From Neobacillus rhizophilus (GTDB taxonomy: Bacteria > Bacillota > Bacilli > Bacillales > Cytobacillaceae): DNA of 64,000 nucleotides. The translations under genes were made by a program, and so were the position numbers. Position 1 is the stretch's first letter, and each line of letters starts with the position of its first letter. The stretch is taken from positions 62,001 through 126,000 of the forward strand of contig NZ_JAGYPF010000003.1 in the NCBI RefSeq assembly GCF_018343535.1. Direction: 5' to 3'. Positions 1 through 8,765 of this stretch are shown here, piece by piece. The notes below the pieces were generated by a model. It worked only from the letters and a program-made list of their open reading frames with translations. It made no database searches and was not told where the DNA came from.

Positions 1-459
1 GAGCTGTTCTTGCAATGATTTTTTATCCAGGGTGAGGTTTTGTGCAGTAGGGAAGGTACTAATAATAGAGGCTCTCTCGATGTTTGAAATATAGACGTCT
101 GCCTGGTTTTCCGGATAAACAACATGATATAGCGGCATATAAACTAAGGTTGTCACTAGAAAAATATAATTGGCAAAAAAGCCAAGCCAAGCAAAGTGCC
201 GATAAATCTGCCACTGTTCTGTCCTGCCTCTTAACCAGAACAAGAACCAAACTCCTAATGGCAAAATGGCAAGCTTAATGGTCGTTTCAGACATCCTCCA
301 ATCGAAGGAAAAAGAAAAAACACCAACGAATAAAATGACAATCACTTTCCATACAGTTATTTTAATAGTCTGTTTTTTATAAATTCGATAGGCGAAATAA
401 CCGGTCATTCCCCATCCCAAAATCCTCAGTAAAACAGCGATGAGATTTACATTCTCCAT
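1..459 (-). CDS. Hypothetical multi-pass membrane protein, C-terminus cut by window edge
   Basis: An open frame begins with ATG at 459, preceded by an AAGGGATGAG ribosome-binding sequence, and runs without a stop off the left edge, so 153 residues are seen. The protein opens MENVNLIAVLLRILGWGMTG and has hydrophobic stretches at about residues 5-20, 35-52, 60-75 and 90-112, which suggests at least four membrane segments. The last visible part is soluble (ADVYISNIERASIISTF) and probably extracytoplasmic. I do not recognise the family. The reading frame and start are well supported; the function is unknown. Confidence 0.7.
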   Translation of the reverse strand, partial: MENVNLIAVLLRILGWGMTGYFAYRIYKKQTIKITVWKVIVILFVGVFSFSFDWRMSETTIKLAILPLGVWFLFWLRGRTEQWQIYRHFAWLGFFANYIFLVTTLVYMPLYHVVYPENQADVYISNIERASIISTFPTAQNLTLDKKSLQEQL

Positions 460-721
460 AGAAACTCATCCCTTTTATGTTTCCTTAATTTAACAATAAA
501 GCATAACTCAGAATTTGCACATCCTAACTTAAATAATATTTCACATTTTTGGATATATAGTTTAATTCATGGATCATAAGAAATTTTTTAAGAATTTAAA
601 ATATTTATATCTCATCCTCAATGGCATCACTGACTGAGAACAAATTCCCCTAATATTGGGAAAATTATCTAAAAAGAAGAGCCCTCCTTATAAAGAAAGA
701 CTCCTTACCTGCAATATTTTT
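460..721. other. AT-rich intergenic stretch
   Basis: About 260 bases without a credible gene separate the kinase stop from the membrane protein start. A weak inverted repeat (TTCCCC near 646, GGGAA near 659) is the only structure seen. A promoter for the left-edge gene presumably lies here, but no convincing -35/-10 pair was found. Confidence 0.4.
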
Positions 722-1963
722 TTAAACGCTGGGAAATTGGATTGTGAAGATGGTCCCCTTATCTATTTTACTTTCTACAAAAATTCTTCCCTTCATTGCT
801 TGGACAATTTGATATGAAATCGTCAGACCAACGCCCGTACCCTTCTCCTTGGTTGTATAAAAAGGCGTTCCCAACTTTTTCAACTGGGCTTTTGTCATGC
901 CCTTTCCACTATCAATCACTTCAATAGAAATAACACTATCCTTTTCATACGCTTTAATTGTAAGATTCCCACCGGTATTCATTGCTTCAATGCCATTCTT
1001 GATAATATTGACTAAAACCTGCTTTATTTCGCTCTTGTTACCTCTTATATATAGTGAATCTTGGATGCTTGGCTGAATTGTTATATTTTGAATATTAGAG
1101 TAAGAGGTCATAAGGGCAACTGTTTTCATCACTTCATCAGAAATATTGATTGTAGATAACTCTTCAGTATTTGGTTTAGCTAATGAGAGATAGTCATTAA
1201 TGATTGATTGAGCATGGTCCAATTCACTAAGGGCAATCTTAATATACGATCTTTGAGCCTGTTTCAGATTATCATCATCGGTCATTAGTTGTAAAAATCC
1301 GCGGACAGATGTGAGCGGATTCCGAACTTCATGAGCTACCGAAGCGGCTAGCTGGCTGACGACGTTTAATTTTTCATCCTTCTGAAGTCTTTCGCGAATT
1401 TCGATTTGCTGATTGACGTTTTCGATGACAAATACAACCATCATTAAGCAAATCCAGGTAATGAAATAGAAGACAAACATAAAATAAAGTTGATTATTTT
1501 GGTTATGTGTGAAAAGTGTAAGCATAATCATGAGCGTGTTCGCCCAAAAAACAATACTGACAAATATAAGATTTCTCTTCTTTTGAAAGCGCTGGATTTT
1601 TTCGCCCATAAAAATAAGGACTATGCAGGTGATCAAATAGCTGATGAAAACGACATAAAAGCCGTCACCACCGATTATAAACCGGTAAGTCAGCAAAACA
1701 GCCCCAGTTATTAAACCTGGTATAGTTCCCCCATATACAAATGAGATAATAAAAGGTATGAGGCGAAAATCATAAATGTACCCTTCGGAAAACTGTACTG
1801 GAAAAGACATTGCCAGAACTAAGATGAGTATCAGAATGAAGGTTAGTTTTGAAAGAGGTTTTCGACGGTCACTCGTCTTCTCGTAAAAAAATAAATGATA
1901 GACAAAAATCGGAAAGAGAACGATCAGCACTTGATATAAAATAATTTCAATGTCAATAGACAT
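722..1963 (-). CDS. Membrane sensor histidine kinase, sporulation-kinase-like (KinB type)
   Basis: This 413-residue sensor kinase has a hydrophobic N-terminal half (about residues 5-185) with several membrane segments of the 5TM LytS/KinB type. A HisKA domain follows, with the phospho-acceptor in AASVAHEVRNPLTSVRGF (His about 211), and then a HATPase domain with GNKSEIKQVLVNIIKNGIEAM, DSGKGM and GTGVGLTIS. The frame is open further upstream to 2077. The ATG at 1963 is chosen because AGAGGAG sits six bases before it and the upstream extension is not kinase-like. No response regulator is adjacent, which fits an orphan kinase feeding a phosphorelay such as Spo0F. The kinase call is firm; the KinB-like role is inferred from architecture. 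Confidence 0.85.
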   Translation of the reverse strand: MSIDIEIILYQVLIVLFPIFVYHLFFYEKTSDRRKPLSKLTFILILILVLAMSFPVQFSEGYIYDFRLIPFIISFVYGGTIPGLITGAVLLTYRFIIGGDGFYVVFISYLITCIVLIFMGEKIQRFQKKRNLIFVSIVFWANTLMIMLTLFTHNQNNQLYFMFVFYFITWICLMMVVFVIENVNQQIEIRERLQKDEKLNVVSQLAASVAHEVRNPLTSVRGFLQLMTDDDNLKQAQRSYIKIALSELDHAQSIINDYLSLAKPNTEELSTINISDEVMKTVALMTSYSNIQNITIQPSIQDSLYIRGNKSEIKQVLVNIIKNGIEAMNTGGNLTIKAYEKDSVISIEVIDSGKGMTKAQLKKLGTPFYTTKEKGTGVGLTISYQIVQAMKGRIFVESKIDKGTIFTIQFPSV

Positions 1964-2126
1964 ACTAACTCCTCTGAAGGATAGGACCCTCCTTAAAATG
2001 ATTTTACTGTCAATTTTCCACCTAAAAGCGAAAAAGGACACAAAAAATAAGGAATTTTCTGTATTATTCCCACACATTATATTAAAACGTTTTCTCTTCT
2101 AAATCAATTAATATTTAAAGGAAAAA

Positions 2127-2150
2127 TCCCCCATCTGTTAAGATGGGGGA
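2127..2150 (-). terminator. Rho-independent terminator after the 71-aa gene
   Basis: TCCCCCATCT pairs with AGATGGGGGA around a four-base loop. Read on the minus strand the stem is followed by TTTTTCC. Confidence 0.85.
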
Positions 2151-2167
2151 TAATCAAAGCTTCTAGT

Positions 2168-2383
2168 TTATTCGTGTTCTTCCTTTAGTTCATCTATTAG
2201 CTGTTTCGTTCTTTTCGCATTTCCTTCCGCAAAGTTTTCAAGGCGTTCCTTTAATTCGTCATCGTCATGAATTCGCTCAGCAGTAACTAAATATGTACGC
2301 ATTAAATCTTCTTCAATTTCTAGGGAGTTTTTTAAGACTGTTTCGATATTTTCCTTTTCTTCTTTTCCATTAAAAAAACCCAT
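2168..2383 (-). CDS. Small charged helical protein, unknown function
   Basis: This 71-residue cytosolic protein starts at an ATG with an AAAGGAGGATTTCAG leader, a strong ribosome binding site. It is rich in Glu, Lys and Leu (KENIETVLKNSLEIEEDLMRTY and so on) and is predicted to be almost entirely helical, perhaps a short helical bundle or coiled coil. It has its own terminator at 2127-2150, and metQ upstream also ends in a terminator, so it appears monocistronic. No catalytic motif is visible and I do not recognise the family. The strong SD and clean frame make a real gene likely. Confidence 0.7.
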   Translation of the reverse strand: MGFFNGKEEKENIETVLKNSLEIEEDLMRTYLVTAERIHDDDELKERLENFAEGNAKRTKQLIDELKEEHE

Positions 2384-2443
2384 CTGAAATCCTCCTTTTT
2401 TTCATAGGATTCCCATTAGGTTATTGTATATCCAACATAAAAA

Positions 2444-2469
2444 AGGATATGGAGTTAAATCCATATCCT
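2444..2469 (-). terminator. Terminator of the metNPQ operon
   Basis: AGGATATGGA and TCCATATCCT form a perfect ten-base stem. On the minus strand it is followed by TTTTTTATG. Confidence 0.85.
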
Positions 2470-2481
2470 CTACTTCAAAAA

Positions 2482-3321
2482 TTATTTTTTCATCCAAGAT
2501 GGTTTTCCAAAACCCTTGAATTGGTCATCAATCACTTTTTCAAAATCTGCAGATTCGACAACAGCTTTAATATCTTTTGATAACTGTGAATCTTTGTTGG
2601 AAGTTTTTACTGCTACAATATTACGGTAATTGTCTGCCATGTCTTCTAGAGTTAAAGCATCTAACAGATTCATTTTTGCAGCAAGTGCAAAGTTTCCAGG
2701 TACTGCAGCTAAATCTGCACTCTCAACAGAGCGTGGAAGCTGGCCTGCTTCGATTGGTTGGAACTTCAAGTTCTTATTGTTTTCGTCGATGTCCTTCTCA
2801 GACACTTTTAGCGGATCGGCATCCTTTTTAATCGTGATCAAACCTGCATCACGAAGAGTGTTTAAGGCACGAGCAGCGTTAGTCGGGTCGTTAGGAAGTG
2901 TAACAGTAGCACCGTCTTTTACATCGTCAATCGATTTGAATTTGTTCGAATAAATTCCCATTGGTGCTGTTGGCACAGAAATAAGTGCTGTTAAATCCAT
3001 GTTGTTTTCTTTCGCGAAATTTTGAAGGTAAATCGTGTGCTGGAAAAGGTTTGCATCGATATCGCCATTGTTTAATGCTTTGTTTGGCTGGATGTAGTCA
3101 CTAAATTCAACAAGCTCAACCTTGTAGCCCTTTTTTTCTAAGCCTGGTTTAATCGCTTTTGTTACCATGTCGCTATATGGGCCGGCGGTCGCGCCTATTT
3201 TAATATCTTTTGATTCTGCTGCTTTTTCCTTGCCGCTAGCTGCTTTTTCTTCGGAGTTTCCGCAAGCTGCCAACGCGAATACTACGCATAGTAATATAAT
3301 GCTTGTTAACCATTTTTTCAT
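2482..3321 (-). CDS. metQ: Methionine ABC transporter substrate-binding lipoprotein
   Basis: This 279-residue extracytoplasmic lipoprotein has a signal peptide ending in the lipobox LAAC (Cys20). The mature part matches the NlpA/MetQ family: KIGATAGPYSDMV, GDIDANLFQHTIYLQNF, VTLPNDPTNAARALNTL and VPGNFALAA are family hallmarks. It captures methionine and delivers it to MetP-MetN. It is the last gene of the S-box-controlled metN-metP-metQ operon, 22 bases after metP, and is followed by a terminator. ATG 3321 has an AAAGGGGAAAA ribosome binding site. Its position under a SAM riboswitch strongly favours methionine over other NlpA-family ligands. Confidence 0.95.
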   Translation of the reverse strand: MKKWLTSIILLCVVFALAACGNSEEKAASGKEKAAESKDIKIGATAGPYSDMVTKAIKPGLEKKGYKVELVEFSDYIQPNKALNNGDIDANLFQHTIYLQNFAKENNMDLTALISVPTAPMGIYSNKFKSIDDVKDGATVTLPNDPTNAARALNTLRDAGLITIKKDADPLKVSEKDIDENNKNLKFQPIEAGQLPRSVESADLAAVPGNFALAAKMNLLDALTLEDMADNYRNIVAVKTSNKDSQLSKDIKAVVESADFEKVIDDQFKGFGKPSWMKK

Positions 3322-3343
3322 TGTAATTTTCCCCTTTTCCTGT

Positions 3344-4015
3344 TTATCTTTTATCTACAACTTTGGCGATGTAATCGCCAAGAAGCTGAATGACCTGAAC
3401 TAAAATAATTAAGATTAAAACTGTTGAAATCATGATGGTATTGTCGTACCGGTAATAACCGAAGCGAATCGCCAAGTCTCCAATACCGCCGCCGCCGACT
3501 GTTCCGGCCATGGCGGAAAATCCTACTAAACTTATTAATGTTAAGGTTACACCTGAGATGATTCCGGATCTTGCTTCAAGTAATAGGACATCTTTGATAA
3601 TCATCCAAGGTGTTGCCCCAGCAGCAATGGCCGCTTCGATTACGCCTTTATCGATTTCTCTTAGAGCATTTTCTACGATTCTTGCGAAAAAAGGAATTGC
3701 CGCTACTGATAATGAAACACTAGCTGCAGTTGGACCGATGGTTGTGCTGACAAGTAAGTTCGTTAGTGGGAGCAATGCCACCAACAATATAATGAAAGGA
3801 ATCGACCGGACCATGTTGACGACAAAACCCAAGATATTTTGGACCATACGATTTTCTAGAAATAATCCTTTGTCGGTTATGTAAAGCAGGATCCCAACAG
3901 GAAGTCCGATAACTGTTGAAACAACCAACGAGATAGCAATCATATAGATGGTTTGAAAAAATGCTTTATTGATATCCGGAATAAGCTCCATTAGATGTGC
4001 AAAATCAAAGCCCAT
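3344..4015 (-). CDS. metP: Methionine ABC transporter permease
   Basis: This 223-residue MetI/MetP-type permease has about five membrane segments. The cytoplasmic coupling loop (EAAIAAGATPWMIIKDVLL) carries the EAA motif that docks on the ATPase. The open frame extends to 4051, but ATG 4015 is preferred because GGAGGTG lies seven bases before it. The resulting 11-base overlap with the end of metN suggests translational coupling. The protein forms the membrane channel for methionine import. Confidence 0.93.
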   Translation of the reverse strand: MGFDFAHLMELIPDINKAFFQTIYMIAISLVVSTVIGLPVGILLYITDKGLFLENRMVQNILGFVVNMVRSIPFIILLVALLPLTNLLVSTTIGPTAASVSLSVAAIPFFARIVENALREIDKGVIEAAIAAGATPWMIIKDVLLLEARSGIISGVTLTLISLVGFSAMAGTVGGGGIGDLAIRFGYYRYDNTIMISTVLILIILVQVIQLLGDYIAKVVDKR

Positions 4016-5018
4016 TGCGTAACACCTCCACTTGTGCGGCCCGGTTTTCAATGTATTGAAGGGCTTTTTCGATTTCTTGTTTTTGTCCTTTTAGCTCCAT
4101 AATAAATATGCCAAGCGGTAATTCTTGAATATATTCAATAGATCCATGTAGGAAATTACCCTTAAGGTTAAATTGTTGAAGGGTATCAGAAATGACTCCT
4201 TCTCCAGCAACCTTCCCTCTAAAAGTAACCTTAACGATTGGCCCTTCACAGCCATTTAAAATTACTTCTGGGATTTCAAGGGTTACGACACTCTCAATAA
4301 ATTCTTTGGTGAGTGCTGCCTGTGGATTAGCAAAAATATCGTATACTGAACCATCTTCTATGACTTTTCCATCCTGCATAATCGCCATACGGCTGCAGAT
4401 TTCTTTAACAACATCCATCTCGTGCGTGATTAAAACGATAGTGATGTTGAGTTCTTTATTGATTTTTTTCAGCAGATTGAGTATCGACTTTGTTGTCGTA
4501 GGGTCAAGTGCTGATGTTGCTTCGTCACATAAAAGCACCTTCGGATTATTTGCAAGAGCCCTTGCAATACCGACCCGCTGTTTTTGACCGCCACTTAGCT
4601 GTGACGGATAGACATCACGCTTATCGGAAAGACCAACCATTTTGAGTAGTTCCTCTACTCTCTGCTTTACCTGGTCTTTAGGGTAGTTCGCTGCCTTTAA
4701 AGAGAAAGAAATATTTTCATAGACTGTTTTTTGGCTGATTAGGTAAAAGTGTTGAAAAATCATGCCTATTTTTAAACGTGAAGATCGTAATTGCTCGCCT
4801 TTTAGGGATGTCAGGTCAGTGCCATCGACCGTTATACTGCCAGAGGTTGGCCGCTCTAAAAGATTGATACAACGAAGCAGCGAGCTTTTTCCAGCACCGG
4901 AATAGCCAACAATGCCAAAGATTTCGCCTTCTTTTACGGTGAGTGAAACGTTATCCACACCTTTTACTTCACCTTTTTTTGTTTTGTAAACTTTAGTAAG
5001 GTTTTTTATTTCAATCAT
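4005..5018 (-). CDS. metN: Methionine ABC transporter ATP-binding protein
   Basis: The protein has 337 residues. The ABC domain (about 1-240) carries Walker A GYSGAGKSS, signature LSGGQKQR, Walker B VLLCDEATSALD and an H-loop in ITHEM. The last ~100 residues form the NIL/ACT-like domain of MetN proteins, which in the family binds methionine and causes transinhibition. It is the first gene of metNPQ, directly downstream of the SAM riboswitch leader, and its end overlaps metP. It powers methionine uptake. Confidence 0.96.
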   Translation of the reverse strand: MIEIKNLTKVYKTKKGEVKGVDNVSLTVKEGEIFGIVGYSGAGKSSLLRCINLLERPTSGSITVDGTDLTSLKGEQLRSSRLKIGMIFQHFYLISQKTVYENISFSLKAANYPKDQVKQRVEELLKMVGLSDKRDVYPSQLSGGQKQRVGIARALANNPKVLLCDEATSALDPTTTKSILNLLKKINKELNITIVLITHEMDVVKEICSRMAIMQDGKVIEDGSVYDIFANPQAALTKEFIESVVTLEIPEVILNGCEGPIVKVTFRGKVAGEGVISDTLQQFNLKGNFLHGSIEYIQELPLGIFIMELKGQKQEIEKALQYIENRAAQVEVLRNGL

Positions 5019-5072
5019 ACTGATTACCTCATTTTTCCGATATCTAAACTAGACTTTATACCCAAATAAAAA

Positions 5073-5217
5073 GCCCCTTTCATTCTGAAAGGAGCATCGA
5101 AATAAACATCTCGGTAGCTTATCTTTCAGAATGAAATCATTCTGCAGGAATTGGCACCTTCCCAATCGGGGGTTGCCGGACGTCATCGGGCCATGTCCCT
5201 CGGTCGCTCTGGATAAG
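5073..5217 (-). promoter_or_regulatory. SAM-I (S-box) riboswitch with intrinsic terminator
   Basis: Read on the minus strand the leader begins CTTATCCAGAGCGACCGAGG and continues with TGGCCC, ATGACGTCCGGCAACC, AAGGTGCCAATTCC and TGCAGAATG, which are the conserved S-box blocks. The aptamer is about 5105-5217. It is followed by the terminator stem GCTCCTTTCAGAATGAAAGGGGC (5073-5095) and a T-run. The competing antiterminator would use the TTCAGAATGAAATC segment near 5125-5140. By family knowledge, SAM binding stabilises the terminator and shuts off metNPQ when methionine is plentiful. Confidence 0.95.
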
Positions 5218-5252
5218 AAAATTAAATTAACAAATAATTAAGTTATATTAAG

Positions 5253-5281
5253 ATACTACAAATCTATTCTTATTTTGTCAA
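5253..5281 (-). promoter_or_regulatory. SigA promoter of the S-box metNPQ transcript
   Basis: TTGACA (5276-5281) and TAGTAT (5253-5258) are separated by exactly 17 bases on the minus strand. They are placed so that transcription starts about 25-30 bases before the S-box aptamer. Confidence 0.85.
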
Positions 5282-5374
5282 TCATCTAAATTATAATGCA
5301 ATTTATCCGACAGCGTTTTCAATATTGCCATATCAACATATTATTTAAAAAAATAATTTTTTTATTAGACTAGA

Positions 5375-5402
5375 AAAGAGCTTTTCGCATGAAAAGCTCT
5401 TT
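5375..5402 (-). terminator. Terminator after the FAD oxidoreductase gene
   Basis: AAAGAGCTTTTC pairs with GAAAAGCTCTTT around a four-base loop. The minus-strand read continues TCTAGTC, so the T-run is weak, and the stem could serve either direction. Confidence 0.7.
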
Positions 5403-5415
5403 GTATTATTTAACA

Positions 5416-6531
5416 TTACGTTAATGCACCAGCAACACTATAGTTAATTAAATCAATCTCCGTCTGTTTATCAAGTGCTAATTTAGCTAGTTCAGCTCCT
5501 AGATAAGGTCCGCTAGTTAGCCCGGAAGAACCTAGGCCATTTGCCACTAACATCCCTTCAAAACTAGGCAATCCACCTATTATGGGAAGAAAACCTGGTG
5601 TAAAAGGCCTGAAACCTACCCTAGTTTCCAAAATTGTTCCACCGGCAAGACCTGGTGCAATCGCTAAAGCTTTATTTAAGATTTCTTGGACTCCTCCAGC
5701 CGTTACTCGATTATCAAATCCTGCATCATTTTCGTGTGTAGCTCCTATTACTACACGACCATCTGCAAATGAGAGTATATATTGGTCAGATGGCGGCATG
5801 ACAACCGGCCATGAGTTAGTATCCATGTCTGACAACTGTAAATGAATTATTTGCGCCTTTTGTGGCCTTACCAAAAATTCAACTCCCAGTGGTCCCAAAA
5901 GTTCTTTTGCCCATGCTCCTGCTGTGACGATAACTTGATCAGCAAAAAATAATTTTTCAGACACTTTAACCCCTTGGACTTTATTATCGTTACTAATTAA
6001 TGAGGCATCCCCTTTAATAACTTGGGCCCCATGCTTTACTGCAGCGTTTACAAGTGCATTACGTAAAGCACGGCCATTTACACGTGCCCCGCCACTAACA
6101 TAAACTGCACCAAATTCCTCGGACAAAGCTGGAAACAGTCGATTCGTTTCGGTTGGAGACAAGATAGTAATCTCACCTATTTCAGGAGCATCCTCCCGGC
6201 GGACTCGCGCACGTTCCGCCATTTGTTCTAACTTTTTAGTATCAGAATGAATACTTAATGCCCCAACTCCTTTATAACCCGTATCTTTTTCCCCATCTGC
6301 TTCTAACTGTGTAATTAATTCTGGGTAATACCGCGCCCCGCCTTTAACCAACTGATACCAAGCTTTATTACGTCGTTGGGACAACCATGGGCAAACAATC
6401 CCTGCAGCTGCGTCAGTGGCTTGCCCATGGTCTTGCCGGTCCACTATGATAACTTCTGCCCCCCATTTGGCAAGGTGATAAGCAGTGGATGCCCCGAGTA
6501 TTCCTGCACCAATTACAATTACCTTTTGCAT
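5416..6531 (-). CDS. FAD-dependent amine/D-amino acid oxidase family (glycine-oxidase-like)
   Basis: This 371-residue flavoprotein of the DAO family begins MQKVIVIGAGILGASTAYHL with the Rossmann GxGxxG FAD-binding motif. TRVGFRPFTPGFLPIIGGLP and GLGSSGLTSGPYLGAELAKL near the end are the family's C-terminal FAD-contact regions. Such enzymes oxidatively deaminate glycine, sarcosine or D-amino acids. It is not beside thiO/thiS thiamine genes, so a catabolic role is more likely than thiamine synthesis. TGAGGTGAG precedes the ATG. Family assignment is firm; the substrate is unknown. Confidence 0.85.
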   Translation of the reverse strand: MQKVIVIGAGILGASTAYHLAKWGAEVIIVDRQDHGQATDAAAGIVCPWLSQRRNKAWYQLVKGGARYYPELITQLEADGEKDTGYKGVGALSIHSDTKKLEQMAERARVRREDAPEIGEITILSPTETNRLFPALSEEFGAVYVSGGARVNGRALRNALVNAAVKHGAQVIKGDASLISNDNKVQGVKVSEKLFFADQVIVTAGAWAKELLGPLGVEFLVRPQKAQIIHLQLSDMDTNSWPVVMPPSDQYILSFADGRVVIGATHENDAGFDNRVTAGGVQEILNKALAIAPGLAGGTILETRVGFRPFTPGFLPIIGGLPSFEGMLVANGLGSSGLTSGPYLGAELAKLALDKQTEIDLINYSVAGALT

Positions 6532-6550
6532 AACTCACCTCAAAACAAAA

Positions 6551-6571
6551 ACTCAGTCGTATAGACTGAGC
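6551..6571 (-). terminator. Terminator after the VWA gene
   Basis: CTCAGTC and GACTGAG form a stem with a five-base loop. The minus-strand read continues TTTTTGTTTTG. Confidence 0.7.
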
Positions 6572-6612
6572 AAAATAGATACTATATATTTTACAACAAA
6601 TACACTACTGCT

Positions 6613-7209
6613 TTAAAGTTTCCTTGTGCGCAGCCTTCTCTCCATTACTTGCTCACACACCATATTATACATAACCTCAACACCTTTTTCAGATGCCTCA
6701 AAGTTAAAGGCATTTTCAACGTCTATTCCTAAGCTATCCGCTTCCTTCGCAGCATCTATGTTTGCTCCTAAAAAGATAAACTCCCAATTGTATTTCTCCT
6801 GCTGATGTCTTAATAGCTCTTTCACTTTTTCATAGGTGAATTCAGAGCTTGCATTCTCCATTCCGTCAGTCGTGATAACAAATATCACCTTGCCAGGCCG
6901 CTTATTCTCATCTTTTTTGGATAATCGATATCCTACATCTAGAATTGTTTTCCCCACTGCATCCAACAATGCTGTCATACCTCTTACATAGTAATCCTGA
7001 TCCGTAAGTTTAGCCTTCTTTGCCTCAATTCCATTCCAAAGTATTTCATATTGGTCATCAAATAACACGGCTGTAACCAACGTGTCACCCTTTAGCTTCC
7101 TATGTTTTTCAATAAACCCGTTAAATCCGCCAATTGTGTCACTTTCAAGTCCTGCCATTGACCCGCTACGGTCAAGCAGGAAAATAATTTCAGTCAAATT
7201 CGTGTTCAT
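6613..7209 (-). CDS. VWA-domain protein (TerY-like single domain)
   Basis: This 198-residue cytosolic protein is essentially one von Willebrand A domain. The MIDAS DxSxS motif is DRSGSM at residues 13-18, a conserved Thr lies in MTALLDAVG and an Asp in TTDGMENAS. It has no signal peptide, so metal-dependent protein binding inside the cell is expected. The frame is open to 7293. ATG 7209 is chosen because AAAGGA precedes it and it starts directly before the VWA strand (MNTNLTEIIFLLDRSGSM). It lies divergently from an HTH gene with about 97 bases between starts, suggesting a regulatory pair. Confidence 0.85.
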   Translation of the reverse strand: MNTNLTEIIFLLDRSGSMAGLESDTIGGFNGFIEKHRKLKGDTLVTAVLFDDQYEILWNGIEAKKAKLTDQDYYVRGMTALLDAVGKTILDVGYRLSKKDENKRPGKVIFVITTDGMENASSEFTYEKVKELLRHQQEKYNWEFIFLGANIDAAKEADSLGIDVENAFNFEASEKGVEVMYNMVCEQVMERRLRTRKL

Positions 7210-7306
7210 CTCTATCATCCTTTCCATATTGTTTATAAAATAATAATAGAAATTTTCATTTGAAAATTGGTCGCCTTGAAAGCGACATTTCAAGGGAGAG
7301 AGAAAT

Positions 7307-7786
7307 ATGCTGAATAAACAACTATTAATTGAATTGCAGGAATATGTTGAAAGAAACTTAAACTTCCTTACTTACTCAATGATGGAGTCTAATGAAAAAC
7401 ATAGTATTGGGTTAGAAGATTTTATTAAAAATAAGCGCCAGCCGACCTTCAACCAAACTCTATTCAAATTGATAGATAAAAAAGGAACTGCCGACACAGA
7501 AATCTACAAAAAAGCCGGATTGGATCGCAGGCATTTTTCTAAAATCCGCTCGAATCCAGAATACCGCCCACGAAAAAATACAGTAGTAGCCTTGGCGCTT
7601 GCCCTTGAATTAAACAAAAAAGAAACCGACAAACTGTTAAGTTCGGCCGGCTATTCTTTATCTGACAGCGATACTTTCGATTTAGTTATTCAATTCTGTT
7701 TGGAGAAAAAAATTTATAATGTTCACGATGTCAATCAGGCGCTGGACTATTTCAGCCTGAAGCCGTTTATGGGGGTCCTAGATTAG
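7307..7786 (+). CDS. HTH-domain protein paired with the VWA gene
   Basis: This 159-residue protein has a central helix-turn-helix of the XRE/lambda-repressor type: TEIYKKAGLDRRHFSKIRSN followed by RPRKNTVVALALALELNKKETDKLLSSAGYSLS. The C-terminal ~40 residues (FDLVIQFCLEKKIYNVHDVNQALDYFSLKPF) form a helical module that commonly follows this HTH. ATG 7307 has AAGGGAGAGAGAAAT upstream. The divergent arrangement suggests it may regulate both itself and the VWA gene, but the target is not known. Confidence 0.75.
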   Translation: MLNKQLLIELQEYVERNLNFLTYSMMESNEKHSIGLEDFIKNKRQPTFNQTLFKLIDKKGTADTEIYKKAGLDRRHFSKIRSNPEYRPRKNTVVALALALELNKKETDKLLSSAGYSLSDSDTFDLVIQFCLEKKIYNVHDVNQALDYFSLKPFMGVLD

Positions 7787-7806
7787 GTTCACTAAATCAA
7801 AAAAAC

Positions 7807-7827
7807 ACCCAGTCCAAAAGACTGGGT
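7807..7827. terminator. Bidirectional terminator between the HTH gene and terC
   Basis: ACCCAGTC and GACTGGGT form a stem with a CAAAA loop. It is flanked by A- and T-rich sequence between two convergent genes. Confidence 0.75.
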
Positions 7828-7838
7828 TTACCCAATAT

Positions 7839-8600
7839 TTAATGTGATACTTTTTCTCCTCTTCTTGAACGAATTCCATGGATTATAAACGTAACCACAA
7901 ACGCCAAGATAAGGACAACGATAAAGATTTCATTTGCAATATGAATATCAATCAATGTCAATCCCATTTTTACAGCAATAAAGGTAATCAGTACATAAGC
8001 CGTTGTTTCAAGCTCCGGCACTCTGTTCATCAGCGAAATGAAGAATGTCGCAACCCCTCGCATCATTAGAATCCCAATCATCCCTCCAAGCAGGATCACC
8101 CAAACCTCATCGGAAACCGCAAGTGCGGTAAGGATACTATCAACGGAAAAGGCCAAATCCATGAGCTCAACGCTGATAACAGTCGCCCAGAAGACTCCGA
8201 AAGTTTTCATTAACCAGCCTTTTGGCTCCCGTGCTTTTTCCTCGTCTCCATCCTCACTGCTCTTAAATTTGTCAATAAAGAACTTAACCGCAAGCCAAAG
8301 CAAATACAACGCACCAATTAATTTAATAAACCAAAGCTTTATCAAAAAAGTTCCCAAACCGATGAAAATAAAGCGGAATAAATACGCTCCCCAAAGACCG
8401 TATACTAATGCTTTCTTTTGCTGTTTTTTCGGCAAAGGTTTTACGAACGCCGACAACACTAGCGCATTATCCGCCGATAAGATACATTCCAGTACAGCCA
8501 ATGAGAGAATCAGCCCCCATGCCTTTGGCGAAGTTAATACTTCTGCCCACATATGCCAATCCAGCATCGAAGCATATGTCGCTAAAATATTTTCTACCAT
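7839..8600 (-). CDS. TerC family integral membrane protein
   Basis: This 253-residue protein has about seven membrane helices with the acidic intramembrane motifs typical of TerC/Alx: ECILSADNALVLS near residues 38-50 and ELMDLAFSVDSILTA near 140-155. In Bacillus and E. coli, TerC/Alx-family proteins are linked to manganese export and tellurite or acid stress, and some support metalation of exoenzymes. No yybP-ykoY manganese riboswitch could be seen upstream, although many relatives have one. AGGAG precedes the ATG. The family is certain; the metal role is by analogy. Confidence 0.9.
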   Translation of the reverse strand: MVENILATYASMLDWHMWAEVLTSPKAWGLILSLAVLECILSADNALVLSAFVKPLPKKQQKKALVYGLWGAYLFRFIFIGLGTFLIKLWFIKLIGALYLLWLAVKFFIDKFKSSEDGDEEKAREPKGWLMKTFGVFWATVISVELMDLAFSVDSILTALAVSDEVWVILLGGMIGILMMRGVATFFISLMNRVPELETTAYVLITFIAVKMGLTLIDIHIANEIFIVVLILAFVVTFIIHGIRSRRGEKVSH

Positions 8601-8720
8601 TCAACATTACTCCTTTGTGTTTCTATAGCTAATGTTACTACTATTCCAGATTATTTAAAAATATTTTGCCACGATAATGAAATTGTTACTCGACTTGAAT
8701 ACTTAAGATGATGATAAAAA

Positions 8721-8757
8721 AAGCATCAGACATAATTGATGATTATGAATGATGCTT
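8721..8757 (-). terminator. Terminator after mgsA
   Basis: AAGCATCA pairs with TGATGCTT across an internal 21-base loop, with a T-run on the minus side (TTTTTTTATC). The same stem could act on both strands. Confidence 0.7.
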
Positions 8758-8765
8758 TTTTCCTT

